Shown here: positions 15,999 through 23,981 of the stretch, piece by piece
Position numbering within the stretch: the stretch's first letter is position 1
Layout of the letters: every line of letters starts with the position of its first letter
Source of the DNA: Chitinimonas arctica
Lineage (GTDB): Bacteria; Pseudomonadota; Gammaproteobacteria; Burkholderiales; Chitinimonadaceae
Length of the DNA: 64,000 bases
Assembly (NCBI RefSeq): GCF_007431345.1
Contig: NZ_CP041730.1
Location: 5,084,001 to 5,148,000 of the forward strand
Direction of reading: 5' to 3'
Program-made: the position numbers and the translations under genes
The notes under the pieces: generated by a model
Database searches by the model: none
What the model saw: the letters and a program-made list of their open reading frames with translations, nothing else
Told to the model about the DNA's origin: nothing

Positions 15999-17807
15999 CT
16001 AGACGGAGAGCTGGCCGGCGATCTGCTGCAGGCGGATGACCACGAATTCGGCCGGCTTGAGCGGGGCAAAGCCAACGACGACATTGACGATGCCGAGATC
16101 GATATCGTTCTGTGTGGTCGATTCGCCATCGCACTTCACGAAATAGGCATCCTTGGGCGATGCGCCCTGGAACGCCCCTTGCCGGAACAGGTTATGCATG
16201 AAGGCCCCGATCCCCAGCCGCAACTGGGCCCACAGCGGCTCGTCATTCGGCTCGAACACCGCCCATTGCGTACCCCGGTAGAGACTTTCCTCGATATACA
16301 GGGCGGTGCGCCGGACCGGAATGTACTTCCACTCCGAAGCCTGCCGGTCATCGCCCTGCAAGGTCCGTGCGCCCCACACCACCCGCCCGGCGGCGGGGAA
16401 GACCCGCAGGCAATTGATGCCCAAGGGATTCAATTCGCCGTTCTCGGCATCGTTGAGCGACACGCTCAGTTGCGGCACACCGACCAGGGTAGCCTCCAGG
16501 CCGGCCGGCGCTTTCCACACGCCACGGGCCGTATCGGTGCGCGCAAAGATGCCCGCCACGGCGCCGCATGGGGCGAAATCTTCCAATTGTCCATCGCGTT
16601 TGGGGTTGCTTTGCCGCAGGCGTGGGAAGAACAAAGCGGCGTTCTTGCTATTGGTGCCGACCGTACCAATGCCATCCCGCGCCGCTTCCTTGTCATGCCA
16701 GCCGCTGGGCGGATCGACCAGCAGCATCGCCCGCCGGACTTCGCAATAGGCCGCCGCCGCCGTGACGAGTTCGTCGTCGACATTGCCGTCCGCCTGGTAG
16801 GGCGGAATACACAGCAGATTGAACAGGTCCGCCTTCTTCAAGGCATACAAGCCGGTCTTGGCGTCTTCCTTGCCGGTGCCGGTGAAGTCGTCAAGATCGA
16901 GCAGGCCTCCATCGGCGGCCACGTTCGCATCGGCCACCTTGGTATTGGTGGGCGTGCTGTTTTCCGCCCAAACGTCATTCTCCTTTTTCGTCTTGTCGGG
17001 ATCGGGATGCTTGGTGGGCCGCGTGCCGGGCAGCGATCCCGTCATGACCAGCAATTTCGATTCATTGACCAGAACCTTATCGACCTGCCGCACATGGCCG
17101 GCGACAAAGGAGACGTTCCGGAACATTTCCACCCGCCCGGTCATACCGTCCCGCACCGACAGATTGAACAGATTGGCGTCCCCGCCCGCCACATCATGGT
17201 CGATGCGGGCGCGCAGATAATTGCCCCAGCTGCCTTCGTACTTCGCTTCGAGATCGAGACCGTTGACGGACAAGGTGGCCTTGGTAATGGGGGCGGCCTT
17301 GGCCGCCGCCGCCGTGGCGGCGTTGCCGACCGAGGCCACGGTGGGACTACTCAAGGCTGCGGCCGCGACTGCCGCGTCGGCCACCACCTTGGCGGCGGCC
17401 TTCTCTCCCACCGTGGTATAGGTCGCCGCCTTGGCCACGGCCGCTGCCACGGCGGCCGCCACATCCGCGCCGGTCGCCGCCGCCGCCGTGGCAGTGGCGG
17501 CGGCCGCAGCGGCGGTCCGCTCGGCCGCGCTGGCGTACTTGGGGTGGTAAAGACGGACGACAACCGCCTGGCTACCGCCATTCAGGTAGAAATCGCGTAC
17601 CGCGTAGCCCAGCGCGCTGTCGGCCCATAAACCGCCGAACACACGCTCGAAATCACCGTAGCTATTGATCGTCACCGGGGTATCGGTCGGCCCGCGCAAG
17701 GCTCGGCCGACAAAGGCGGTGATGGAGGTGGCCACGCCGGTAATGGTCCGTACGCCGCTGCTGATCTCTTCTACATAGACGCCTGGGTAAGTCAGGGCAC
17801 TCGGCAT
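15999..17807 (-). CDS. Contractile tail sheath protein with alanine-rich insertion
   Basis: 602 residues from ATG 17807, preceded by GAAAGGAA; a longer frame upstream has no support. The N-terminus YPGVYVEEISSGVRTITGVATSITAFVGRA and the C-terminus VGFAPLKPAEFVVIRLQQIAG are classic sheath sequences. RTALYIEESLYRGTQWAVFEPN (about 500-521) is the conserved handshake region. Residues about 92-176 are an unusual, nearly pure alanine/valine/threonine segment between two normal sheath parts. The sheath surrounds the tube and shortens to drive it out. It is the first gene of the minus-strand operon, so the promoter should lie upstream of 17807. Confidence 0.95.
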   Translation of the reverse strand: MPSALTYPGVYVEEISSGVRTITGVATSITAFVGRALRGPTDTPVTINSYGDFERVFGGLWADSALGYAVRDFYLNGGSQAVVVRLYHPKYASAAERTAAAAAATATAAAATGADVAAAVAAAVAKAATYTTVGEKAAAKVVADAAVAAAALSSPTVASVGNAATAAAAKAAPITKATLSVNGLDLEAKYEGSWGNYLRARIDHDVAGGDANLFNLSVRDGMTGRVEMFRNVSFVAGHVRQVDKVLVNESKLLVMTGSLPGTRPTKHPDPDKTKKENDVWAENSTPTNTKVADANVAADGGLLDLDDFTGTGKEDAKTGLYALKKADLFNLLCIPPYQADGNVDDELVTAAAAYCEVRRAMLLVDPPSGWHDKEAARDGIGTVGTNSKNAALFFPRLRQSNPKRDGQLEDFAPCGAVAGIFARTDTARGVWKAPAGLEATLVGVPQLSVSLNDAENGELNPLGINCLRVFPAAGRVVWGARTLQGDDRQASEWKYIPVRRTALYIEESLYRGTQWAVFEPNDEPLWAQLRLGIGAFMHNLFRQGAFQGASPKDAYFVKCDGESTTQNDIDLGIVNVVVGFAPLKPAEFVVIRLQQIAGQLSV

Positions 17808-18240
17808 GGCATTTCCTTTCAAAGAGGAAAACGAAACGCAGGCGCAAGCCCGAGCCGGCCTAGGGACGCGCGGATGCCCGGGCGAACCTGCCCGCATCGC
17901 GATCGACATACCGAGTGCTTGCCTACCTATCCATGACGTTTTAGGGGCCGCTACCTGGCAATACTTCATTCATCTGGAGGATGGGTATATTTCCCGCGCG
18001 TGATTCCGACGAACGCGATGTCACTTTTCCCGCCTGCCGGGATGGCGGTCCCTCCTTGAATAGCCGAATCACCCATGGCGCGGGGAATTTAAGTCCATAG
18101 CTGTTTTATGATTTTCAGGGCAAGGCCTTGCGATTTCTTTTTGGGACCTATGCAGCGATATAGCGTTCTGCTTAAAATCCGCTCTCCGTTAATAAAACGG
18201 CAATATATAAAACAAAATACCGAGCGCCTTGGAGTAAATA
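17808..18240. promoter_or_regulatory. Divergent intergenic region between eCIS operon and toxin-like cassette
   Basis: A stretch of 433 bases without a convincing gene. Its right half (about 18090-18240) is distinctly richer in A and T than the flanks, with TTAATAAAACGG and AATATATAAAAC just before the plus-strand gene, which is where a promoter for that gene would lie. The sheath ribosome site (GAAAGGAA) is at the left edge. It must also hold the eCIS promoter. I cannot name a regulator site. Confidence 0.5.
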
Positions 18241-18639
18241 ATGAAATATGAATTAAAGCCGCTTACCCAGCCGGATCGGGAAGCCATCCTGCGCGACATG
18301 GCGCCATTCCTGGAACAGTCCAGCATGCTTGCGACCCTGTCCCATGAAGATGCCATGCCACAAGCGCGGGCGATAGATCAGGAGAGGCATAGTTATTTAC
18401 TCGGCCTCTCCCCTATTACCCGGCTGGATTCTTCAGCGGATTATTACTGCTTTTTCCTGGAGAAACGGCCCTATGTGTTCTTTACCGAGAACATGTTCTC
18501 GGACACGCTTTTCCAGGAAGCCGGCGAAGACGCCACGCCTCTGCCTGCACACGTCAAGGAAGCAATCCTCGAAGCTTTCCGGGTTTACGGCCGCTTTGGC
18601 AGGCCGGATGGTTTCTCGCCCATCTTCTTGGGGCAATAA
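18241..18639 (+). CDS. Hypothetical protein, candidate immunity/antitoxin partner
   Basis: 132 residues, start ATG 18241 after GGAGTAAATA. I do not recognise a named family. It is a small, acidic, probably soluble alpha/beta protein with SADYYCFFLEKRPYVFFTENMFSD in the middle and AFRVYGRFGRPDGFSPIFLGQ at the end. No signal peptide or membrane segment is seen. It ends nine bases before the start of the CD38-like gene, which has its own AAGGAG. Such a small gene placed directly before a toxin-like gene suggests immunity function. It could also be a chaperone for delivery. Function is inferred from position only. Confidence 0.6.
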   Translation: MKYELKPLTQPDREAILRDMAPFLEQSSMLATLSHEDAMPQARAIDQERHSYLLGLSPITRLDSSADYYCFFLEKRPYVFFTENMFSDTLFQEAGEDATPLPAHVKEAILEAFRVYGRFGRPDGFSPIFLGQ

Positions 18640-18648
18640 GGAGACGCC

Positions 18649-19725
18649 ATGGAACTTACTTATAATGCGGCGTTCAACAAATTATGTCAGCTGGTCGCCA
18701 ACGACGAACAAAACATCGCCAACTTGACCGAGCTTGTGAAGCAAACATCCGGCATCGTGGAAGGTGCGCCCCCTAATGGCTTCCATATTTTATATTCCGG
18801 CGAGACACCGAAAAAGGAGCGTTGCACGGACGTGGTCAAGGCAGTGGGCAACGACCCCGATGCCGTCCATGTCATCCATGTCGGCCGTAGCGAAGTCGGG
18901 AAGTTGTGTAACAACGAATTATTCCGCGGTGCCTTGCAGAAGGCCATCGTGCGGGACGTGCTTGGTGACAGGCGACCGCAAGCTGGCGACTTCCCTGCCC
19001 TGAATCGCAGGATGCAAGAGGTAAGGAACGGCAGGAACGGTACTGTAGATAGCTCGCCGCGATTCGAACAGCCCGATAACGCCATTTGGGATATCGCTTC
19101 AAGGAAATATGTAGAGGCGGCACAGGGCGATTTCCGCGTGCTTGCGCCCGGCCCTATCGATCCGCTCAGCGTCTTCACCAAAAGCGAACTGCCTGCGTTG
19201 CTGAACAATGAAAGGGTCGGCCTGGTTGACGGGATGTCGAGAACCGGTCTGGCCAATATCCTTGACCGTAGCGACAGCGTCCAGGAAGGCATGGCGGTTC
19301 TCAACGCCGTTTTCAGCGCCAATTCTCTCCACCAGGTCAATCTTACGGGAATCGCCATAACCGATTTCAGGGACTACCTTGATCTCAGCGCGGACCGCCT
19401 CCAGGACGGTTTCAAGGCACATACCCAACAGGATCTGGCTGCGCTGAAGGAAACCTGTCTCAGCGAGAAGAAAGGCCGTCTTTTTTCGACGCAGGAGCGA
19501 CCTGCTTCCGACCCTGCCCAAGGGTATAGCGGCAGGATCGTCGCGGCATCACCCCTGCACGTCGTCCAGGAAATCGGCGCCAATTGCCTGGTCGCCCACC
19601 AGAAGTTCAAACTGGGATCGCCCGTGCAGATCGGCGCAAAAGCGCAAATCGCTTATGACCGGGAAGGCGCGAAGGTGCTGCAGGACCAAAAGAAGCAACA
19701 GCAGTCGCGCTCCGCTACGCGTTAA
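18649..19725 (+). CDS. Putative CD38/ADP-ribosyl cyclase-like NADase toxin with C-terminal KfrB-like domain
   Basis: 358 residues. Residues 46-196 show the pattern of the ADP-ribosyl cyclase/CD38 fold: GFHILYSG (44-51), then a helix, HVIHVGRSEVGKL (74-86), AIWDIASRKYVEAAQGDFRVL (145-165) and FTKSELPAL (176-184). Trp147 and Glu180 line up with the catalytic Trp189 and Glu226 of human CD38 by my reading of the motifs. The equivalent of CD38 Glu146 is not obvious. Residues 291-345 (GYSGRIVAASPLHVVQEIG...) resemble the KfrB domain of plasmid and mobile-element proteins. I infer an NAD(P)-consuming toxin or effector, possibly cargo for the adjacent eCIS. No signal peptide is seen. Confidence 0.6.
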   Translation: MELTYNAAFNKLCQLVANDEQNIANLTELVKQTSGIVEGAPPNGFHILYSGETPKKERCTDVVKAVGNDPDAVHVIHVGRSEVGKLCNNELFRGALQKAIVRDVLGDRRPQAGDFPALNRRMQEVRNGRNGTVDSSPRFEQPDNAIWDIASRKYVEAAQGDFRVLAPGPIDPLSVFTKSELPALLNNERVGLVDGMSRTGLANILDRSDSVQEGMAVLNAVFSANSLHQVNLTGIAITDFRDYLDLSADRLQDGFKAHTQQDLAALKETCLSEKKGRLFSTQERPASDPAQGYSGRIVAASPLHVVQEIGANCLVAHQKFKLGSPVQIGAKAQIAYDREGAKVLQDQKKQQQSRSATR

Positions 19726-21098
19726 AGTAGTACCGTGCCGGTATGTGCGAGGTGACAGGAATAAGCTGAGCTTGCGGCAGCTTCACTTTGCGGCAATGAC
19801 ATCCTCCAGGCCGAACATCCCGGTGTGATCGTCATACGAAAACACCTCCCCGCATACCGGCCCCATTCGATGACCGCCTCCAGCGCCTGCCCGGCCAGTT
19901 CATCGCTCAGGAAGTCTTCCAGCTTCTGCTCGAACCGGGCGCGTGGCGCACGCTGGCCTTTTCGCTCGGCAAGTGTCGTGCAGATGTAGCTAGCCAAACC
20001 CACCTGCTTGAGCAAGTGCGCCGCGAACAAGGCCTTGCGCGCTTGCATGCCATATTCATGGAATAGCATGCCTGCTTCGGTCAGAACGATATCCCCCTCG
20101 CGCAGTTCCGCGAAGCCCAAGTGGCCGAGCATTTCCGCCACCGGAAACAGATCGTCGACTTCCAGGTGCATCGTACCGGCGATCTCCGGCAGATCGGCCC
20201 GGCCGCCATAAGGGTCGGCCGCCACGGTCTCGATCAAGCCGGCCATCAGGTTGGTGGATACCCGCTCCAGCGGACTGCCGATATCCAGGCCGCTCTTATG
20301 GGCGGTGCCATTGACTGGGCGGGCCGTCATCCTGGCGTAGATGTCGTCGACCAGCTGGCGGAACGCAGGGTCCAGGCGATCGCGCCGATGCTTGAACGGC
20401 ACCTTGAACTCGGCCACGACCCGACCGGGGTTCGACGACAGCAGCAGGATGCGGTCGCACATGAATACCGCTTCCTCGATGTTATGGGTCACGATCAGCA
20501 TCGACTTGATCGGCAGTTGGCGCTCGGTCCATAGTTCCAGCAGATCGGTACGCAGTGTCTCCGCGGTCAACACATCCAGGGCGGAAAACGGCTCATCTAT
20601 CAACAGCAGGGTCGGATTGACCACCAGTGCGCGCGCAAAGCCGACGCGCTGCCGCATACCGCCCGATAGCTCGCGCGGGAAAGCGCTCTCGAAGCCGTCC
20701 AGCCCGATCAGGTCGATGGCGGCAAGCGCACGCTCGCGCCGCGCCTTGGGCGGCACCCCCAGCGCTTCCAGGCCGGCCTCGACATTGTCCAGCACGGTCA
20801 GCCAGGGGAACAGCGCAAAGGTCTGGAACACCATGGCCACCCCCTCTGCCGGCCCGTTGACGGGTGAGCCACGGTATTCGAGATAGCCGGAGGTCGGCGG
20901 AATCAGCCCGGCCAGCATGCGCAGCAAGGTGGATTTGCCGGAGCCGGAGCGGCCCAGCAGACCGACGATCTCGCCCTCGCACAGCGCAAGATCGACGCCG
21001 TCGAGCACCAGGCGCTCGTCGCGCTCGCGGTCAAATCCACGGCAAAGATCGCGCGCGACCAGGATGTGCCGGCTTGGGGTCGGTAAGTCGTTGTGCAT
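19722..21098 (-). CDS. ABC transporter ATPase, NitT/TauT type with AAA-associated C-terminal domain; 3' end frameshifted
   Basis: 458 residues as read. Walker A GRSGSGKST (49-57), Q-loop Q92, signature LSGGM (144-148) and Walker B LLLIDEP (164-170) are intact. Residues about 280-430 are the AAA-associated C-terminal domain found on nitrate/sulfonate/taurine-like ATPases. After WGRYAG the frame yields RCFRMTITPGCSAW and an alien tail that runs four bases into the opposite gene. One extra G in the run at 19848-19851 would instead give GEVFSYDDHTGMFGLEDVIAAK and a stop at 19783. The true product is therefore about 438 residues. It pairs with the permease gene 13 bases upstream. The substrate is unknown. 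Confidence 0.9.
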   Translation of the reverse strand: MHNDLPTPSRHILVARDLCRGFDRERDERLVLDGVDLALCEGEIVGLLGRSGSGKSTLLRMLAGLIPPTSGYLEYRGSPVNGPAEGVAMVFQTFALFPWLTVLDNVEAGLEALGVPPKARRERALAAIDLIGLDGFESAFPRELSGGMRQRVGFARALVVNPTLLLIDEPFSALDVLTAETLRTDLLELWTERQLPIKSMLIVTHNIEEAVFMCDRILLLSSNPGRVVAEFKVPFKHRRDRLDPAFRQLVDDIYARMTARPVNGTAHKSGLDIGSPLERVSTNLMAGLIETVAADPYGGRADLPEIAGTMHLEVDDLFPVAEMLGHLGFAELREGDIVLTEAGMLFHEYGMQARKALFAAHLLKQVGLASYICTTLAERKGQRAPRARFEQKLEDFLSDELAGQALEAVIEWGRYAGRCFRMTITPGCSAWRMSLPQSEAAASSAYSCHLAHTGTVLL

Positions 21099-21111
21099 GG
21101 TGCTCGGCCTC

Positions 21112-22848
21112 TTAGTTCAGACGCAGTTTGTTTTCGGCGATGGCGTACAGCGGGCGCCATAGCAAGCGGTTGAAGCACACCACCATGGCGGCCATGACGG
21201 CGATGCCAAGCAATATCCTCGGGTGGTCTCCCGCCGCCGTGGCCTGCGCGATAAAGGCGCCCAGGCCATGGGCGGCCAGGCTGGTATTCCCCCAGGACAC
21301 CGCCTCGGAGACGATGCTGGCGTTCCAGGCGCCACCCGAAGCGGCGATCGCGCCGGTGACGTAGTACGGAAAAATCGCTGGCAGCATGACCTTGCGCCAC
21401 CGCTGCCAGCCACGGATGCGGAAATTGACGGCGGCCTCGCGGAGGTCGTTGGGGAAGGCGCTGGCGCCGGCTATCACGTTGAACAGGATGTACCACTGCA
21501 CGCCTAGTACGATCAGCGGGCTCAGCCAGATATCCGGATCGAGCTTGAAGTGGACGATGCCGATCACGAAGACCGGGAACAGCAGATTGGCCGGGAAAGC
21601 CGCCAGGAATTGCGCCAGCGGCTGGATCTTCTCGGCCAGCCTAGGCCGTAGGCCGATCATTACCCCCAGCGGCACCCAGACCAGCGACGCCGCCACGATC
21701 AGGATCAATACCCGCAGCAGGGTCAGGAAACCCAAGCCGATCACCCTGAACAGCTCGTCCATGCCGACCTCGCTACCGATGTAGCCGGTCAGCCGCCACA
21801 GCGCGTAGCCGGCCGCGCCGGCCAGCAGCGCTCCCCAGATGGCACCGATCGCCTTCGACGCGCGGGGAGTCTCGGCAATGGCGGCAGCAGGCAAAGAGAC
21901 CTCAATGCGCATCCGTGCCAATTTGCGCAGCCCGCGACCGAGGGGCCGAAGCGCCCGCTGGATCAGATGCGTGCGGCGGATCAGCTTCAGCACCCAGGAG
22001 TTGGGCGCCGACTGCGCATTGGTATCCTCCAGCCGGAAACGATCAGCCCAGGCCACCATGGGCCGGAACAGAAGTTGGTCGTAAAGGATGATCACCACCG
22101 CCATCGCGAGCACCACCCAGCCGATGGCGGACAGCTTGCTGCCGGCAATCGCGGCCGCCAGATAGCTGCCCACGCCGGGCAGGGCGATCGACTTGTCGCC
22201 GACGGTGATCGCCTCGGCCGCGACAATAAAGAACCAGCCGCCCGACATGCTCATCATCATGTTCCAGACCAGGCCCGGCATGGCGAACGGGACCTCCAGC
22301 TTCCAGAACGTCTGCCACGCCGTCAGGCGCATGCTGCTCGCCACTTCGACCAGATCGCGCGGCAAGGTGCGCAGCGACTGGTAGAAGCTGAACGTCATAT
22401 TCCAGGCCTGGCTGGTGAAGATGGCGAAGATGGCCGCCAACTCCGCGCCCAGTATGCGACCGGGGAACAAGGCCAGGAAAAACACCACGGTGAACGAGAT
22501 ATAGCCGAGCACCGGCACCGATTGCAGGATATCAAGGACAGGAACCAGCACTTTTTCGGCGCGGCGGCTCTTGGCCGCCAAGGTGCCGCAGATAAAGGTG
22601 AACAGCAGCGATACCAGCAGTGCCGCCAGCATGCGCAGCGTGCTACGCAAGGCGTATTCCGGCAAGCCGGCCGGATCGAGGGAGATGGTTTCGGCGCCCG
22701 GCCCGGACAGTGGTGCCAGTGCCTCTTGCGCACCGGTGGCGGCCAGTGCCAGCAAGCCGATGATCAGCGGAAAGGCGATAAGGTCCCAGCGGTTGGGCAA
22801 GAGCCGGCGTGCCGAGCGGGGTAATTGCAGGATGAGTTCGTTAGCCAT
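21112..22848 (-). CDS. ABC transporter fused double permease (NitT/TauT-like)
   Basis: 578 residues with two binding-protein-dependent permease domains joined in one chain. Domain 1 is about residues 20-270, with the EAA-type loop VEVASSMRLTAWQTFWKLEVPFAMPG (about 167-192). Domain 2 is about 325-575, with LREAAVNFRIRGWQRWRKVMLPAIFPYYV. Each has five to six membrane helices. Single-chain double permeases with an AAA-associated ATPase are known in bacterial genomes and annotated as nitrate/sulfonate/bicarbonate-like transporters. No periplasmic binding protein gene is next to it. The gene is followed at 13 bases by the ATPase. Confidence 0.92.
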   Translation of the reverse strand: MANELILQLPRSARRLLPNRWDLIAFPLIIGLLALAATGAQEALAPLSGPGAETISLDPAGLPEYALRSTLRMLAALLVSLLFTFICGTLAAKSRRAEKVLVPVLDILQSVPVLGYISFTVVFFLALFPGRILGAELAAIFAIFTSQAWNMTFSFYQSLRTLPRDLVEVASSMRLTAWQTFWKLEVPFAMPGLVWNMMMSMSGGWFFIVAAEAITVGDKSIALPGVGSYLAAAIAGSKLSAIGWVVLAMAVVIILYDQLLFRPMVAWADRFRLEDTNAQSAPNSWVLKLIRRTHLIQRALRPLGRGLRKLARMRIEVSLPAAAIAETPRASKAIGAIWGALLAGAAGYALWRLTGYIGSEVGMDELFRVIGLGFLTLLRVLILIVAASLVWVPLGVMIGLRPRLAEKIQPLAQFLAAFPANLLFPVFVIGIVHFKLDPDIWLSPLIVLGVQWYILFNVIAGASAFPNDLREAAVNFRIRGWQRWRKVMLPAIFPYYVTGAIAASGGAWNASIVSEAVSWGNTSLAAHGLGAFIAQATAAGDHPRILLGIAVMAAMVVCFNRLLWRPLYAIAENKLRLN

Positions 22849-22938
22849 GGCGCAAACTTAGAGCCGGCCGGGTTGGCCGAGTTCGCTGCGCGGAAGATTG
22901 ATTTTCCGTGCCGCTTCCTGCGGCAGGACATTGATCGA

Positions 22939-22978
22939 CTTGCTCCTTTGAGCTAATCTTTACGCTCAAAGGAGCAAG
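22939..22978. promoter_or_regulatory. Perfect 15-bp inverted repeat overlapping antitoxin ribosome site
   Basis: The arms CTTGCTCCTTTGAGC (22939-22953) and GCTCAAAGGAGCAAG (22964-22978) are perfectly complementary with a 10-base spacer. The right arm contains AAAGGAG, the ribosome binding site of the antitoxin gene starting at 22981. As DNA it is a good operator for autoregulation by the Xre antitoxin; as RNA it could fold and hide the ribosome site. Which of the two operates is inference. Confidence 0.75.
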
Positions 22979-22980
22979 CC

Positions 22981-23508
22981 ATGACAAGCACCGTCAAGAA
23001 AGCCCCGTCCCCCGTGAAATTGCCGGGAGGCGGACCCGTTTCGGCATCGCGCGCGGCGGCCGCACCGGCGCTGGTCGTGCTGACGGACTTCGGCGAAATG
23101 TACCGCTCCACCCCGACCCGCCGCGTCGAGCTGATACGGCAAGGTGTGCGCGCCGTCGAGCTGAAGGATATGGTCCGCCTGATGGATACCTCGCAGGACA
23201 GGGTCTACAAGGTCCTGCGCCTGTCGCCCGCCACGGTAAACCGCAAGGCCAGCCGCGACGAAGCGCTATCCAGCGAGGACAGCGAGCGAGTGGTGGGGAT
23301 GTCCAAGTTGATCGGGCAGGTGCAGACAATGGTGGAGCAGTCCGGCGATCCCGGCGGCTTCGATGCGGCGAAATGGCTGGCGCATTGGATCGAGGAACCG
23401 CTCCCTGCCCTGGGCGGGGCTTGCCCCGCGGACTATATGGACACCATGGAAGGCATCAAGCTGGTGTCCAACGTACTGTCGACCATGCAGAGCGGAGCCT
23501 ACGTTTGA
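22981..23508 (+). CDS. Xre/MbcA/ParS-type antitoxin of a RES toxin-antitoxin pair
   Basis: 175 residues. An N-terminal helical DNA-binding part (about 40-95: RRVELIRQGVRAVELKDMVRLMD and SQDRVYKVLRLSPATVNRK) is followed by the toxin-binding C-terminal domain (about 95-175) with SEDSERVVGMSKLIGQVQTMV and AKWLAHWIEEPLPALGG. This is the Xre/ParS (DUF2384) antitoxin layout. It neutralises the RES toxin and probably represses the operon through the inverted repeat directly upstream. The stop codon overlaps the TTG start of the toxin gene. Confidence 0.92.
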   Translation: MTSTVKKAPSPVKLPGGGPVSASRAAAAPALVVLTDFGEMYRSTPTRRVELIRQGVRAVELKDMVRLMDTSQDRVYKVLRLSPATVNRKASRDEALSSEDSERVVGMSKLIGQVQTMVEQSGDPGGFDAAKWLAHWIEEPLPALGGACPADYMDTMEGIKLVSNVLSTMQSGAYV

Positions 23509-23981
23509 GCCGGCAGGCCTGGCGCATTGCCGCGGACACGCCGAACTACCTGGCGGACGATCTGAGCGGGACAGGGGCCAAAATCACCGGTGGACGATGG
23601 AATCGCGCCGGCATCCCCCTGCTCTATTGCGCCGAGAATATTGCCCTGGCCTGCATGGAGACGCTGGTACACACCAAGGCCAGCGGCCTGCCCCTGAATC
23701 GATACCTGGTCAGGCTGGAGATTCCCGACCCGCTCTGGCAGGCGGCGCAACGGCTGACGGCGGACAGCGCACCGGTAGGATGGGATGCGGTGCCGGTCGG
23801 CAAGGCCAGCCTGGATTTCGGCGACGCCTGGGCCAACAGCCTGGCCTCCGCCGTCTTGCTGGTGCCCTCGGTGATCGTGCCTGACGAGCACAATATCCTG
23901 ATCAATCCGCTCCACCCCGATGCCGCACGGATCAGCGCGACCAAGTTGCGACGGTGGTTGTACGATTCGCGGCTGCTTTAG
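23505..23981 (+). CDS. RES-domain NAD-degrading toxin
   Basis: 158 residues from a TTG at 23505 that overlaps the antitoxin stop (TTGA). A longer frame exists upstream but lies wholly within the antitoxin gene. RES signature residues are visible: Arg7 in AWRIA, GGRWN at 28-32, Tyr40 and Glu43 in LLYCAEN, and Glu51. RES toxins, such as MbcT, hydrolyse or phosphorolyse NAD+ and stop growth. Length and order (antitoxin first, overlap) are typical. A TTG start may keep toxin synthesis below that of the antitoxin. The sequence right after its stop is a dispersed repeat. Confidence 0.92.
   Translation: MSRQAWRIAADTPNYLADDLSGTGAKITGGRWNRAGIPLLYCAENIALACMETLVHTKASGLPLNRYLVRLEIPDPLWQAAQRLTADSAPVGWDAVPVGKASLDFGDAWANSLASAVLLVPSVIVPDEHNILINPLHPDAARISATKLRRWLYDSRLL

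Noticed and set aside
1..17807. Interpretation as a prophage or T6SS
   Set aside because: No capsid, portal, terminase, lysis or integrase gene, and no ClpV or TssJLM genes; DUF4157 and Pvc16 proteins with the AAA+ ATPase favour eCIS.
17808..17969. Upstream extension of the sheath gene to 17969
   Set aside because: The family's N-terminus MPSALTYPGVYVEE begins at 17807 with a ribosome site; the extension has no conserved residues.
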